Assembly (NCBI RefSeq): GCF_003143935.1
Contig: NZ_QFRX01000001.1
Coordinates: forward strand, 3,739,391 to 3,803,390
DNA length: 64,000 bases
Direction: 5' to 3'
Origin: Streptomyces sp. Act143
GTDB taxonomy: Bacteria; Actinomycetota; Actinomycetes; Streptomycetales; Streptomycetaceae
Positions 25,241 to 34,880 of the stretch are shown here, piece after piece. Positions within the stretch are counted from its first letter, which is position 1. Each line of letters starts with the position of its first letter. The notes under the pieces were generated by a model. The model saw only the letters and a list, made by a program, of their open reading frames with translations, ran no database searches and was not told where the DNA came from. The position numbers and the translations under genes were made by a program.

Positions 25241-25261
25241 CCGAGCAGGGCTCGGCGGCCC

Positions 25262-25330
25262 ACGGCACCTCACGGCTCACGGCTCACGGCTCACGGCTCA
25301 CGGCAGCCCACGGCTTACGGCGGCCCACAG
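25262..25330. repeat. Short tandem repeat (CACGGCT units)
   Basis: Four to five copies of CACGGCT, degenerating into CCCACGGC and CCCACAGC, fill the space between padR and the convergent Clp-N gene. The copies can pair with themselves only weakly, so this looks like replication slippage more than a terminator. Confidence 0.7.
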
Positions 25331-25347
25331 CCCAGGCGCCCCACAGC

Positions 25348-25911
25348 TCAGCCCGCCTTGGCCGCTCCCCCGCCGTAGAGGACACGGGTCACCGACTCGT
25401 ACGTCACCCCGTGGTCGGCGAGCACCTCGCCGGCCACGCCGGGGCGGGCGGTGAGGGCCAGGAGGATGTGCTCGTCGCCGATGTGCCGGTCCCGGCGGGA
25501 GACCGCGTTGCGCAGGGCGAGTTCGAGGACGCCCTTGGCGTCCCGGCTGAAGGAGCGGTGTCCGGACCACCAGCCCTTGTCGTTGCGGTCCCCGGACATC
25601 GCGCCGACGCCGTGCACCTCCTCCACCCGGGCGACGATCGCGGCGACGTCGATGCCCAGTCCCGCCAGGGCGTCGGCCTCGGCCCGGGACAGACCGGCCC
25701 GTCGGCGTGCGGCGGCGAGATCCTGTCGTACGGACTCCTTCCGGTCGGTGAGCCCGAGTGCGGCCAGCGCGAAGGACGCGCGGCTCGCCTCGCGATCGAG
25801 TACCGCGAGCAGCAGGTGCTCGGAGTCGACGGTCGACGTCCCCGTCCGCTCGGCCTGCTCCACCGCGCCGGTCACCACGGCCCGCGCATCCTTCGTGAAC
25901 CGCTCGAACAT
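25348..25911 (-). CDS. Clp N-terminal-domain protein without ATPase
   Basis: 187 aa from ATG 25911. Two ClpC/ClpA-type N-terminal repeats are visible: MFERFTKDARAVVTGAVEQA with DSEHLLLAVL, and SFSRDAKGVLELALRNAV with GDEHILLALTA. No Walker motifs follow, so it is a free substrate/adaptor-binding module that could bring proteins to ClpC or act as its own sensor. The start overlaps the stop of the small HTH gene by one base (TGATG), so they are co-translated. Confidence 0.88.
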   Translation of the reverse strand: MFERFTKDARAVVTGAVEQAERTGTSTVDSEHLLLAVLDREASRASFALAALGLTDRKESVRQDLAAARRRAGLSRAEADALAGLGIDVAAIVARVEEVHGVGAMSGDRNDKGWWSGHRSFSRDAKGVLELALRNAVSRRDRHIGDEHILLALTARPGVAGEVLADHGVTYESVTRVLYGGGAAKAG

Positions 25912-26120
25912 CAATGCCTCCCGTACTTCTTGTGCACGGCCTGCCTGGTCACCCCGAGTTCCGCGGCGATCTCCTGCCACGACCAGCCCTGGTTGCGAGC
26001 GCTGCGCACCTGCACCGACTCCAGTTGCTCCAGCAGGCGGCGCAGCGCGGCGACGGCCCGCAGGCCGACCCGGGGGTCGCGGTCACCCGCCCGCTCGGCG
26101 AGATCCGTTGCTTCGGTCAT
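25911..26120 (-). CDS. Small helix-turn-helix protein, co-transcribed with the Clp-N protein
   Basis: 69 aa. The C-terminal half, WSWQEIAAELGVTRQAVHKKYG, is a clear helix-turn-helix similar to sigma-factor region 4; the N-terminal half is a helical dimerisation-like segment. Its promoter region carries two copies of a perfect GTCAAC-N4-GTTGAC palindrome, the first starting 4 bases upstream of the ATG, so it most likely represses itself and the downstream Clp-N gene. Confidence 0.8.
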   Translation of the reverse strand: MTEATDLAERAGDRDPRVGLRAVAALRRLLEQLESVQVRSARNQGWSWQEIAAELGVTRQAVHKKYGRH

Positions 26121-26123
26121 GCC

Positions 26124-26139
26124 GTCAACCTACGTTGAC
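26124..26139. promoter_or_regulatory. Operator copy 1: GTCAAC-N4-GTTGAC
   Basis: Perfect 6-bp inverted repeat with a four-base centre (CTAC), immediately upstream of the small HTH gene. An identical site with a different centre lies 27 bases farther upstream, so the arms, not the centre, are conserved. Confidence 0.7.
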
Positions 26140-26150
26140 ATGCGGTCGAC

Positions 26151-26166
26151 GTCAACCAAAGTTGAC
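26151..26166. promoter_or_regulatory. Operator copy 2: GTCAAC-N4-GTTGAC
   Basis: Second copy with centre CAAA. The 27-base centre-to-centre distance is about two and a half helical turns. Both lie where the promoter of the HTH/Clp-N operon must be. Confidence 0.7.
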
Positions 26167-26230
26167 AAGCGTGGTACGGAAAAGGCGGGCCCGGACATCC
26201 GGACCCGCCCGTCAACCGACCGCCGGTGAC

Positions 26231-27196
26231 TCAGGAGTTCGTCAGCACGATCTTCCCGAACTGCTCCCCCGACGCCAGCCGCTCGAAGCCCTCCCGGGCC
26301 CGGTCCAGCGGAAGCTCCTCGTCGATGACCGGGCGGACCCCGGCGGCGGCGCAGAAGGACAGCAGGTCCTCCAGCTCGTCCTTGGTGCCCATCGTCGAAC
26401 CCACGACCTTGAGCTCCAGGAAGAAGATCCGGGTCAGCTCGGCGTGCGAGGGGCGGTCGCCGCTGGTGGCACCGGAGATGACGAGCGTGCCGCCCGGCTT
26501 CAGCGACTTCACCGAGTGCGACCAGGTGGCGGCGCCCACCGTCTCGATGACGGCGTCGACCCGCTGCGGCAGCCGCGCGCCGGACTCCAGCGCCTCCACG
26601 GCCCCCAGCTCGACGGCCCGCTTGCGCTTGGCCTCGTCCCGGCTGGTGGCGAAGACCCGCAGCCCGGCCGCCTTGCCGAGCACGATCGCGGCCGTGGCGA
26701 CACCGCCGCCGGCGCCCTGCACGAGGACCGAGTCGCCGGGCCGTACCCCGGCGTTGGTGAAGAGCATCCGGTACGCCGTCAGCCACGCGGTGGGCAGACA
26801 GGCCGCCTCCGCGAAGGAGAGCTCCTTGGGCTTGGGCAGGACGTTCCAGGTGGGCACGGCGACCTGCTCGGCGAAGGTGCCCTGATAGCGCTCGGTGAGG
26901 ATGGAGCGCGGCTCCTTGGGGCCCACGCCGTGACCGCTCTGGCCGATGACGGAGTGCAGGACGACCTCGTTGCCGTCCTCGTCGACACCGGCCGCGTCGC
27001 AGCCGAGGATCATCGGCAGCTTGTCCTCGGACAGGCCGACGCCCTTGAGGGACCAGAGGTCGTGGTGGTTGAGGGAAGCGGCCTTGACGTTGACGACGCT
27101 CCAGCCTGGGCGGGCCTCGGGAGCCGGACGCTCCCCCAACTCGAGGCCGCTGAGCGGCTGGTCACGGTCGATGCGGGCGGCGTAGGCAGCGAACAT
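26231..27196 (-). CDS. Zinc-independent MDR-family quinone oxidoreductase-like dehydrogenase
   Basis: 321 aa from ATG 27196. N-terminal GroES-like domain (NVKAASLNHHDLWSLKG) and NAD(P)-binding domain with VQGAGGGVATAAIVLGKAAG. The family is medium-chain dehydrogenase/reductase; the Cys ligands of zinc alcohol dehydrogenases are missing and the pattern is that of quinone oxidoreductases using NADPH. The natural substrate is unknown. It is a single gene between the HTH operon and malic enzyme. Confidence 0.85.
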   Translation of the reverse strand: MFAAYAARIDRDQPLSGLELGERPAPEARPGWSVVNVKAASLNHHDLWSLKGVGLSEDKLPMILGCDAAGVDEDGNEVVLHSVIGQSGHGVGPKEPRSILTERYQGTFAEQVAVPTWNVLPKPKELSFAEAACLPTAWLTAYRMLFTNAGVRPGDSVLVQGAGGGVATAAIVLGKAAGLRVFATSRDEAKRKRAVELGAVEALESGARLPQRVDAVIETVGAATWSHSVKSLKPGGTLVISGATSGDRPSHAELTRIFFLELKVVGSTMGTKDELEDLLSFCAAAGVRPVIDEELPLDRAREGFERLASGEQFGKIVLTNS

Positions 27197-27359
27197 GATG
27201 TTGACGATAGGTTCCCCGGCCGTCCGAGGGAACCGGAGGGCCCTGTGACACACGCCCTCTTGCCACGGGCGCCGTCACCACCCGGACAGCCCCGCCGGCA
27301 GGTAAAAAGCGGCCCCGCCCGGCACGAAGCCGAACGGGGCCACCCCATGCCCACTCACC

Positions 27360-28583
<1,224 letters not shown>

Positions 28584-29200
28584 TGGTTCTACCCCTTAGA
28601 TATTCATGGTTTGAGGGTGGCCACTCCTGGTTGAGAAGTGGGCGGGCACCGCGTACGGCCCTGTGTCGGTGATGCGTACGGGCCGTGCACGACGGGCGCG
28701 CCGCACACGCGCCCTGAGCCCCGGATGAGGGGTGTAAAGAACCTTCTTACCCGACGGACGGCACCTGCGACGAGTCCAATACGTGCAAGGTCACATGACG
28801 GACCCCGCACACCACATATCGGTGACATGAATCATGAACAAATATGTGGACACGTCCTCGACACCCCCTTGACAGCGGGTCGAGCGGCCGTACGGGCCAG
28901 GAGGTCGGCGCTCACATCGTGAGATGCGCCGAAGATCCTCCGGCTGGAAGGATGGATTCCCGCAAGAGGTGCGGCCTTGATGTCCGGCCTGATGCGGTTC
29001 GGGGGTCACCCGTTATCCGATTTTGACATGGCTGGCCCCCTGAATCGCACAGTCCGAATGGCAAGATGCCGTAATCACACGAGGTCGCGGCACTCGAAGG
29101 CGTGTGCTCTCGTCGACCTAGGAAACCAAGGCCACTGCCGACCCCATCGGCAGAAGCCCGCCCCATCGGCAACTCCACCCATCCGCCGGAGGAACCCACC
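28584..29200. other. Divergent intergenic region, malic enzyme / ABC transporter
   Basis: 617 bases. Two TTGACA hexamers point toward the transporter (28869 and 29023), but neither has a convincing -10 at 16-18 bases. CCCATCGGCA occurs twice just before the transporter gene (near 29141 and 29161). The short open frames here lack ribosome sites and domain matches, so I see no gene. Confidence 0.4.
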
Positions 29201-30166
29201 ATGACCGCAAGCTCCACCCGTCGTACGACCGCCGCCCGCTCCCGGCTCGCAGCGGTCGGCTCGATCGCGGTCGCAGGCGCCCTGCTTCTCACCGGCTGCG
29301 GTGACCAGACGAACGACAGCGGCAACGACAGCACGAAGGAGAGCGCGTCCTCCAGCAAGGCGCCGCTCTTCGACAAGCTGCCCGCGGCCATCCAGAAGGC
29401 CGGCGTTCTCAAGGCCGGCACCAACGCCGAGTACGCGCCCATGGAGTACCAGGAGGGCGGCAAGATCGTCGGTGTCGACATCGACATCGCCAACGCCCTG
29501 GGCGAGAAGCTGGGCGTGGAGTTCAAGTTCACCTCCGGCTCCTTCGACGGCCTGATCACCGCCCTGAACTCGGGCCGCTACGACCTCGCGATGTCGTCCA
29601 TGACGGACACCAAGCAGCGTCAGGAGGGCCTGGACGACAAGGGCAAGAAGCTCGGCCCGGGTGTCGACTTCGTCGACTACTTCAAGGCCGGCACCGCCGT
29701 CTACGTCGCCAAGGGCAACCCGAAGGGCATCAAGTCCATCGAGGACCTCTGCGGCCAGACCGCCGCCGTGCAGCGCGGCACGACGTACGAGGCCGCCCTG
29801 CAGACGCAGTCCAAGGCCTGCACGAAGGACGGCAAGAAGAAGATCGACATCGAGTCGTTCGAGAACGACACCGAGGCCCAGACCCGCGTGAAGTCGGGCG
29901 GCGCGGTCGCCGGTGTCAACGACTACCCGGTCGCGGTCGACCTGGCCCGCAAGGCCGACGGCGGCAACGCCTTCGAGGTCGTCGGCGAGCAGGTCGACGC
30001 CGGTCCGTTCGGCATCGCCGTGAACAAGGACAACAAGGAGCTCACCTCCGCGCTGGAGGCGGCCGTCAACGCCATCATCGAGGACGGCACGTACAAGAAG
30101 ATCCTCGACAAGTGGGGCGCCCAGTCCGGCGCCATCGACAAGGCCGCGATCAACGGCGGCAAGTGA
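29201..30166 (+). CDS. Polar amino-acid ABC transporter, substrate-binding lipoprotein
   Basis: 321 aa from ATG 29201 (GGAGGAA upstream). A twin-Arg-poor signal peptide ends in the lipobox LLLTGC, so Cys33 is lipidated. The mature part is a family-3 solute-binding protein: LKAGTNAEYAPMEY, the DIDIANALGEKLGV strand and SGRYDLAMSSMTDT. The likely ligand is a polar or acidic amino acid such as glutamate, as in related GluB proteins. It is the first gene of a three-gene operon. Confidence 0.92.
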   Translation: MTASSTRRTTAARSRLAAVGSIAVAGALLLTGCGDQTNDSGNDSTKESASSSKAPLFDKLPAAIQKAGVLKAGTNAEYAPMEYQEGGKIVGVDIDIANALGEKLGVEFKFTSGSFDGLITALNSGRYDLAMSSMTDTKQRQEGLDDKGKKLGPGVDFVDYFKAGTAVYVAKGNPKGIKSIEDLCGQTAAVQRGTTYEAALQTQSKACTKDGKKKIDIESFENDTEAQTRVKSGGAVAGVNDYPVAVDLARKADGGNAFEVVGEQVDAGPFGIAVNKDNKELTSALEAAVNAIIEDGTYKKILDKWGAQSGAIDKAAINGGK

Positions 30167-30196
30167 CCGACCCGGCACCACTGAAGGGCAGTCACG

Positions 30197-31153
30197 GTGA
30201 CTGACAAGTTCGAGAAGGAGCCGGCGGACGCGGCGCCGCCGGTCTCCAAGGAGGCCTCCGCCGCCTCCGTCGCACCGGAGGCGATCAAGGCCGTCCCGGT
30301 CCGGCACTGGGGCCGCTACGTCAGCGCGGTCATCGTGCTGGCGCTGGTCGGCCTGCTGGTCAACGCCTTCGCCACGGCCGACAAGATCCAGTGGCACGCG
30401 GTCGGCGACTACGTCTTCGACGACACGGTCCTCAAGGGCGCCGGGCGCACCCTGCTGATCAGCGTGCTCGCCATGGTCATGGGCGTGGTCCTGGGCGTGA
30501 TCCTGGCCGTCATGCGGCTCTCCAAGAACCCGGTGACGAGCTGGGTGGCCTGGGTCTACATCTGGTTCTTCCGCGGGACCCCGGTCTACGTCCAGCTCCT
30601 GCTCTGGTTCAACCTGGCGCTGATCTTCCCCACGCTGAATCTCGGTCCGATCTACAAGGACGAGATGGTCGACGTCATGACGCCGTTCATGGCCGCGCTG
30701 CTCGGCCTGGGTCTGAACGAGGCGGCGTACATGGCGGAGATCTGCCGTGCCGGCCTGATGGCCGTCGACGAGGGCCAGACGGAGGCCTCGCACGCGCTCG
30801 GCATGAGCCACGCCAAGACGCTGCGCCGGATCGTGATCCCGCAGGCGATGCGGGTGATCGTGCCGCCGACCGGCAACGAGTTCATCAACATGCTCAAGAC
30901 CTCGTCGCTGGTGTACGCGGTGACGTACAACGAACTGCTGCGCGCCACCTCGACGATCGGCTCCACGTCGTACGCCGTCATGGAGATGCTGTTCGTGGCG
31001 TGCATCTGGTACCTGGTCATGACCAGCGTGTTCAGCGTCTTCCAGTTCTACCTGGAGCGCCGTTACGCCCGGGGCACGTCCCGGAACCTGCCGGCGACGC
31101 CGTGGCAGAAGGTCAAGGCCAACATGATCTCCCTCTCCGGCTGGCGGCGATGA
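30197..31153 (+). CDS. Polar amino-acid ABC transporter, permease
   Basis: 318 aa with a cytoplasmic N-terminus (~40 residues) and about five to six membrane helices. The HisM-type signature is intact: WVYIWFFRGTPVYVQLLLW, and the EAA loop EASHALGMSHAKTLRRIVIPQAMR that contacts the ATPase. Only one permease gene is present, so the channel is a homodimer, unlike GluCD systems with two. It follows the binding-protein gene by 30 bases and overlaps the ATPase start by four. Confidence 0.93.
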   Translation: MTDKFEKEPADAAPPVSKEASAASVAPEAIKAVPVRHWGRYVSAVIVLALVGLLVNAFATADKIQWHAVGDYVFDDTVLKGAGRTLLISVLAMVMGVVLGVILAVMRLSKNPVTSWVAWVYIWFFRGTPVYVQLLLWFNLALIFPTLNLGPIYKDEMVDVMTPFMAALLGLGLNEAAYMAEICRAGLMAVDEGQTEASHALGMSHAKTLRRIVIPQAMRVIVPPTGNEFINMLKTSSLVYAVTYNELLRATSTIGSTSYAVMEMLFVACIWYLVMTSVFSVFQFYLERRYARGTSRNLPATPWQKVKANMISLSGWRR

Positions 31154-31917
31154 CCATGAACGCAATGGTGAAGTCCGAGGGCGTGCACAAGTCCTTCGGC
31201 CCGGTGGAAGTCCTCAAGGGCATCGACCTGGAGGTCAAGCAGGGCGAGGTGTTCTGCCTCATCGGCCCCTCCGGCTCCGGCAAGTCGACCTTCCTGCGGT
31301 GCATCAACCACCTGGAGAAGATCAACGCCGGCCGGCTGTACGTCGACGGTGAGCTGGTCGGCTACCGCCAGAAGGGCGACAAGCTGTACGAGCTCAAGGA
31401 CAGCGAGGTCGCCCTCCAGCGCCGGGACATCGGCATGGTGTTCCAGCGGTTCAACCTGTTCCCGCACATGACGGCGCTGGAGAACGTCATGGAGGCCCCG
31501 GTCCAGGTCAAGGGCGTCAGCAAGGCCCAGGCCAGGGAGCGGGCGGGCGAGCTGCTGGAGCGCGTGGGTCTCGCCGACAAGGCGAAGAACTACCCCTCCC
31601 AGCTCTCCGGCGGCCAGCAGCAGCGCGTCGCCATCGCCCGGGCCCTCGCGATGGACCCGAAACTGATGCTGTTCGACGAGCCCACCTCGGCCCTCGACCC
31701 GGAGCTGGTCGGTGACGTCCTCGACGTCATGCGCGACCTCGCCGAGTCGGGCATGACGATGGTCGTCGTCACCCACGAGATGGGCTTCGCCCGCGAGGTC
31801 GGCGACAGCCTGGTCTTCATGGACGGCGGTGTGGTGGTCGAGTCCGGCAACCCGCGCGACGTCCTGACCAACCCGCAGCACGAGCGGACGCAGGCGTTCC
31901 TGTCGAAGGTCCTGTAA
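31150..31917 (+). CDS. Polar amino-acid ABC transporter, ATP-binding protein
   Basis: 255 aa. Walker A GPSGSGKST, Q-loop FQRFNLFPHMT, signature LSGGQQQR, Walker B LMLFDEPTSALD and switch His in VVTHEMGF are all present. ATG overlaps the permease stop (ATGA). The three genes form a complete importer. A perfect hairpin ends the transcript 17 bases after the stop. Confidence 0.96.
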   Translation: MTMNAMVKSEGVHKSFGPVEVLKGIDLEVKQGEVFCLIGPSGSGKSTFLRCINHLEKINAGRLYVDGELVGYRQKGDKLYELKDSEVALQRRDIGMVFQRFNLFPHMTALENVMEAPVQVKGVSKAQARERAGELLERVGLADKAKNYPSQLSGGQQQRVAIARALAMDPKLMLFDEPTSALDPELVGDVLDVMRDLAESGMTMVVVTHEMGFAREVGDSLVFMDGGVVVESGNPRDVLTNPQHERTQAFLSKVL

Positions 31918-31933
31918 GCGCGTGTGAGCGCAC

Positions 31934-31974
31934 GGGAAAGGGGCGGTACGGGTCTCCCGTACCGCCCCTTTCCC
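31934..31974. terminator. Perfect 19-bp-arm bidirectional terminator
   Basis: Left arm GGGAAAGGGGCGGTACGGG, three-base loop TCT, and an exactly complementary right arm. It lies between convergent genes (ABC ATPase and methyltransferase), 7 bases from the methyltransferase stop, and can serve both. Confidence 0.95.
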
Positions 31975-31980
31975 ATGTCC

Positions 31981-32739
31981 TCACCTGACCGCGAGCAGCA
32001 GCGTGTCCGAAGGCGAGCACCACACGGGTCGTGCCTCCCCGAAACCCTTCTCACGCAGCACGCGCGCGTGCCACGCGGCGGACGGCATGTCGCCGTCGGC
32101 GTGCTCGCCGTAGATCTCGAAGCGGCGGGCGGTAGGTCCGGCGAGGACGGGGTCCTGCCCGGCGACCTCCCACCACTCGGCCCAGTCCAGGGCGCCGTCC
32201 CGCTTGGCCTGTTCCATGCGGGCGTGGCGCTGGGCGCGCTCGGCCGCGTTGATCCGGGGCGTCGTCTCGTCGATCATGTGGTCCGCGTTCATGAAGACAC
32301 CGCCGTCGCGGACGAGTTCCGCGACCCGACCGTAGAGGGCCGCGAGGGGTTCGCTGTGCAGCCAGTGCAGGGCCGTGGCGGTCAGGACGGCGTCGTAGGA
32401 GTCGTACGGCAGGGTCGTGGTCCAGTCCGGGTCCTTGAGGTCGGCGGTCACGAAGGTGACCCGGTCGTCGCCGGCGAAGGTGCCCTCGGCGATGGCGAGG
32501 AGGGCCGGGTCGAGGTCGACGCCGGTGCTGGTGGCCTCCGGGAACCGGGCGAGCAGCCGGGCCGTGATACTTCCCGTGCCGCACGCGAGGTCCAGCACGC
32601 GCGGCCGGGGTCCGACGAGGGCCTCGACCATGTCGAGCATGATCCGGAAGCGTTCCTCGCGGTCGGGCATGTACCACTCCTGCTGCCGGCCCCAGCTCTG
32701 CTGCCAGGCCTGCCAGTCGGTTTCGGTACGGGTCGTCAT
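31981..32739 (-). CDS. Class I SAM-dependent methyltransferase
   Basis: 252 aa. Motif I VLDLACGTGSITARLL, the acidic strand GVDLDPALL and motif IV-like YDAVLTATALHWL show the class I fold; the pattern is nearest trans-aconitate/ubiquinone-type small-molecule methyltransferases. The substrate is unknown. It is divergent from the CGNR gene with a ~100-base gap. Confidence 0.85.
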   Translation of the reverse strand: MTTRTETDWQAWQQSWGRQQEWYMPDREERFRIMLDMVEALVGPRPRVLDLACGTGSITARLLARFPEATSTGVDLDPALLAIAEGTFAGDDRVTFVTADLKDPDWTTTLPYDSYDAVLTATALHWLHSEPLAALYGRVAELVRDGGVFMNADHMIDETTPRINAAERAQRHARMEQAKRDGALDWAEWWEVAGQDPVLAGPTARRFEIYGEHADGDMPSAAWHARVLREKGFGEARPVWCSPSDTLLLAVR

Positions 32740-32841
32740 GGGAGCCCCCTCTTCATGCGCACACGTAATACCCTGGAAGCACGATCAGTCATTACCAACC
32801 GACCGCACCACGACCATAGAACGCCTCCGTAAGGACTACAA

Positions 32842-33471
32842 GTGGAACTGGCCTATTACTCGGATTACGCCGTGCGTCTCGTCAACAGCGAGGACCCGGC
32901 CCGGGGCAAGGACGCACTGACCTCGGTCGAGGCCGTCCGCGACCTGTTCGGCGCCAGCCAGGAGGCGGCCCGCCGGGCCACCGAGTCCGACGTCACCCGC
33001 TTCCGCTCGGTCCGGGCCCGGCTGCGCGCGGTCTTCGAGGCCGCCGACGGCGGCGACGAGGCACTGGCGGTCAACCTGCTCAACGCACTGCTGCTGGAGT
33101 TCCCGGTCAGCCCGCAGATCTCCGGGCACGACCACCGGGACGAGGACGGCCGCCCGCTGTGGCACATGCACCTGGCCGACCACCCGTCCAACGTGACCGC
33201 GGGGTACGCCGCCATCGCCGCAATGGGGCTCGCCTTCCACCTCACCGAGTACGGCGTGGACCGCCTCGGCCTGTGCGAGGCCGCACCCTGCCGCAACGCC
33301 TACCTGGACACGTCCACGAACCGCTCCCGGCGCTACTGCTCCGACCGCTGCGCGACCCGCGCCAACGTGGCCGCCTACCGCGCCCGCAAGCGCCTGGAGG
33401 CCGACCGGTCGGAGAAGACGGGCCGGGCCGCCGACAGCACCCAGCGGGCCAGCGCCAGCGGCGAGCGCTGA
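32842..33471 (+). CDS. CGNR zinc-finger domain protein
   Basis: 209 aa, GTG with AAGGA upstream. An all-helical N-terminal domain (LAYYSDYAVRLVNSEDP) precedes a C-terminal CGNR-type zinc finger with ligands in LGLCEAAPCRNAYLD and RRYCSDRCATRANVAAY; the usual CGNR is CATR here. Such proteins are probable transcription regulators. The last 97 bases overlap the convergent sodX gene. Confidence 0.85.
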   Translation: MELAYYSDYAVRLVNSEDPARGKDALTSVEAVRDLFGASQEAARRATESDVTRFRSVRARLRAVFEAADGGDEALAVNLLNALLLEFPVSPQISGHDHRDEDGRPLWHMHLADHPSNVTAGYAAIAAMGLAFHLTEYGVDRLGLCEAAPCRNAYLDTSTNRSRRYCSDRCATRANVAAYRARKRLEADRSEKTGRAADSTQRASASGER

Positions 33472-33812
33472 CCGGCCTCCGGCGGGCGGTAGCGGAAGCG
33501 GACCTTGCCCAGGATCAGGTCGTCGGGCACGACGCCGAAGTCGTTGCTGTCGGCGGTCGCGCCCAGCGGATTGTCGGCCAGCACCCACCAGCCGCCCGGC
33601 CGGCGCTCCGCCGCCCGCTTCACCACGAGCAGGTTCTGCTGCAGGGGATGGCGCAGGATGACGATGTCGCCGGACCGCACCCGGCCCGTGTAGCGGACCA
33701 GCAGCTGATCCCCGTCGTAGAGCGTGGGCACCATCGACGGCCCGGTCACCTCGACCCACCCGAAGGGCGGGAGCGCTGCTCCGTGTTCGGTCTCCTGCGA
33801 CAGCTCCGGCAT
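33375..33812 (-). CDS. sodX: SodX, signal-peptidase-like maturation protease of nickel SOD
   Basis: 145 aa from ATG 33812 (GGGGAGGTG upstream). It has the S26 peptidase pattern: catalytic Ser in VTGPSMVPTL, Lys in NLLVVKRAA, and the C-terminal GDIVILRH strand. There is no N-terminal membrane anchor. In Streptomyces SodX removes the SodN propeptide so that His1 can bind nickel; the adjacent divergent sodN supports this. It overlaps the CGNR gene end-to-end by 97 bases. Confidence 0.9.
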   Translation of the reverse strand: MPELSQETEHGAALPPFGWVEVTGPSMVPTLYDGDQLLVRYTGRVRSGDIVILRHPLQQNLLVVKRAAERRPGGWWVLADNPLGATADSNDFGVVPDDLILGKVRFRYRPPEAGQRSPLALARWVLSAARPVFSDRSASRRLRAR

Positions 33813-33879
33813 CCCCGGCACCTCCCCGGTACGTTCATCCACCAGTCCCAGTCTGACCCCGGACTTTTGTCCTAAGCCC

Positions 33880-33957
33880 ATGGGGGCACTCGCGAAAACC
33901 CGTCTCGCAGGGAGTAATGTCCCACCTGAGAAGACGATCACGAGGAAGGAATGCTCC
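33880..33957 (+). promoter_or_regulatory. sodN leader region, likely target of nickel-dependent RNA control
   Basis: The leader ends in the ribosome site AGGAAGGA 7 bases before the ATG. In S. coelicolor sodN is not repressed directly by Nur; a small RNA from the sodF 3' end pairs with this leader when nickel is scarce. The sodF locus is outside the window, so pairing could not be checked. Confidence 0.45.
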
Positions 33958-34353
33958 ATGCTTTCCCGCCTGTTTGCCCCCAAGGTCAAGGTCAGCGCCC
34001 ACTGCGACCTGCCCTGCGGCGTGTACGACCCGGCCCAGGCCCGCATCGAGGCGGAGTCGGTGAAGGCCGTCCAGGAGAAGATGGCCGGCAACGACGACCC
34101 GCACTTCCAGGCTCGCGCCACCGTCATCAAGGAGCAGCGCGCCGAGCTCGCGAAGCACCACGTGTCGGTGCTCTGGAGCGACTACTTCAAGCCCCCGCAC
34201 TTCGAGAAGTACCCGGAGCTGCACCAGCTGGTCAACGACGCCCTGAAGGCCCTGTCGGCCGCCAAGGCGTCCACCGACCCGGCCACCGGCCAGAAGGCGC
34301 TGGACTACATCGCCCAGATCGACAAGATCTTCTGGGAGACCAAGAAGGCCTGA
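33958..34353 (+). CDS. sodN: Nickel superoxide dismutase
   Basis: 131 aa. The 14-residue propeptide MLSRLFAPKVKVSA precedes the mature N-terminus HCDLPCGVYDPAQ, the nickel hook in which His1, Cys2 and Cys6 hold the metal. A four-helix bundle follows (length as in the family), and the hexamer dismutates superoxide. It needs cleavage by SodX. ATG 33958 is preferred over 33951 because only 33958 is in frame. Confidence 0.97.
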   Translation: MLSRLFAPKVKVSAHCDLPCGVYDPAQARIEAESVKAVQEKMAGNDDPHFQARATVIKEQRAELAKHHVSVLWSDYFKPPHFEKYPELHQLVNDALKALSAAKASTDPATGQKALDYIAQIDKIFWETKKA

Positions 34354-34460
34354 GCCTCACCACGTCTCGCCGTACGGCGGCGCAGTGACACAGATCACTG
34401 CGCCGCCGTCGCGTGTCGAGCGCGTGTTCTGCACGTGCGTGCCCGTGCGATGCTGGCGAC

Positions 34461-34853
34461 GTGAACCGTGAGGATCTGGTGCGCCTGCGCAAGGCCCGCG
34501 ACCGTATGGACCGGGAGTACACCGAGCCGCTCGACATGGCGGCCCTCGCCGGCACCGCCCTGATGTCCCCGGGCCACTTCCAGCGCAGCTTCAAGGAGGC
34601 CTACGGCGAGACCCCGTACGGCTATCTCATGACCCGCCGCGTCGAGCGGGCGAAGATGCTGCTGCGCCGCGGCGACCTCTCCGTCACCGAGGTCTGCATG
34701 GCCGTCGGCTGTACGTCGCTGGGGTCCTTCAGCGCCCGCTTCACCCAGCTGGTGGGCGAGACGCCGAGCTCCTACCGGGCTCGTTCGCACGAGGAGAGCG
34801 CGGAGATCCCGCCCTGTGTGGTGCGGGCGTACACCCGCCCGAGGCGGGCGTGA
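34461..34853 (+). CDS. AraC-family regulator (stand-alone HTH)
   Basis: 130 aa from GTG 34461. It consists of a single AraC double helix-turn-helix: MAALAGTALMSPGHFQRSFK and VTEVCMAVGCTSLGSFSARF. No sensor domain is present. It ends 27 bases before a VOC gene on the same strand, a common pairing in Actinobacteria in which AraC and VOC probably form one regulated unit. Confidence 0.9.
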   Translation: MNREDLVRLRKARDRMDREYTEPLDMAALAGTALMSPGHFQRSFKEAYGETPYGYLMTRRVERAKMLLRRGDLSVTEVCMAVGCTSLGSFSARFTQLVGETPSSYRARSHEESAEIPPCVVRAYTRPRRA

Positions 34854-34880
34854 GGCCGGTATCGACCTTAGGTTGGCTCC

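Noticed and set aside
28638..28922. 94-codon plus-strand frame in the malic enzyme / ABC transporter gap
   Set aside because: No ribosome site, no domain, Arg/Thr-rich; it lies in a likely promoter region.
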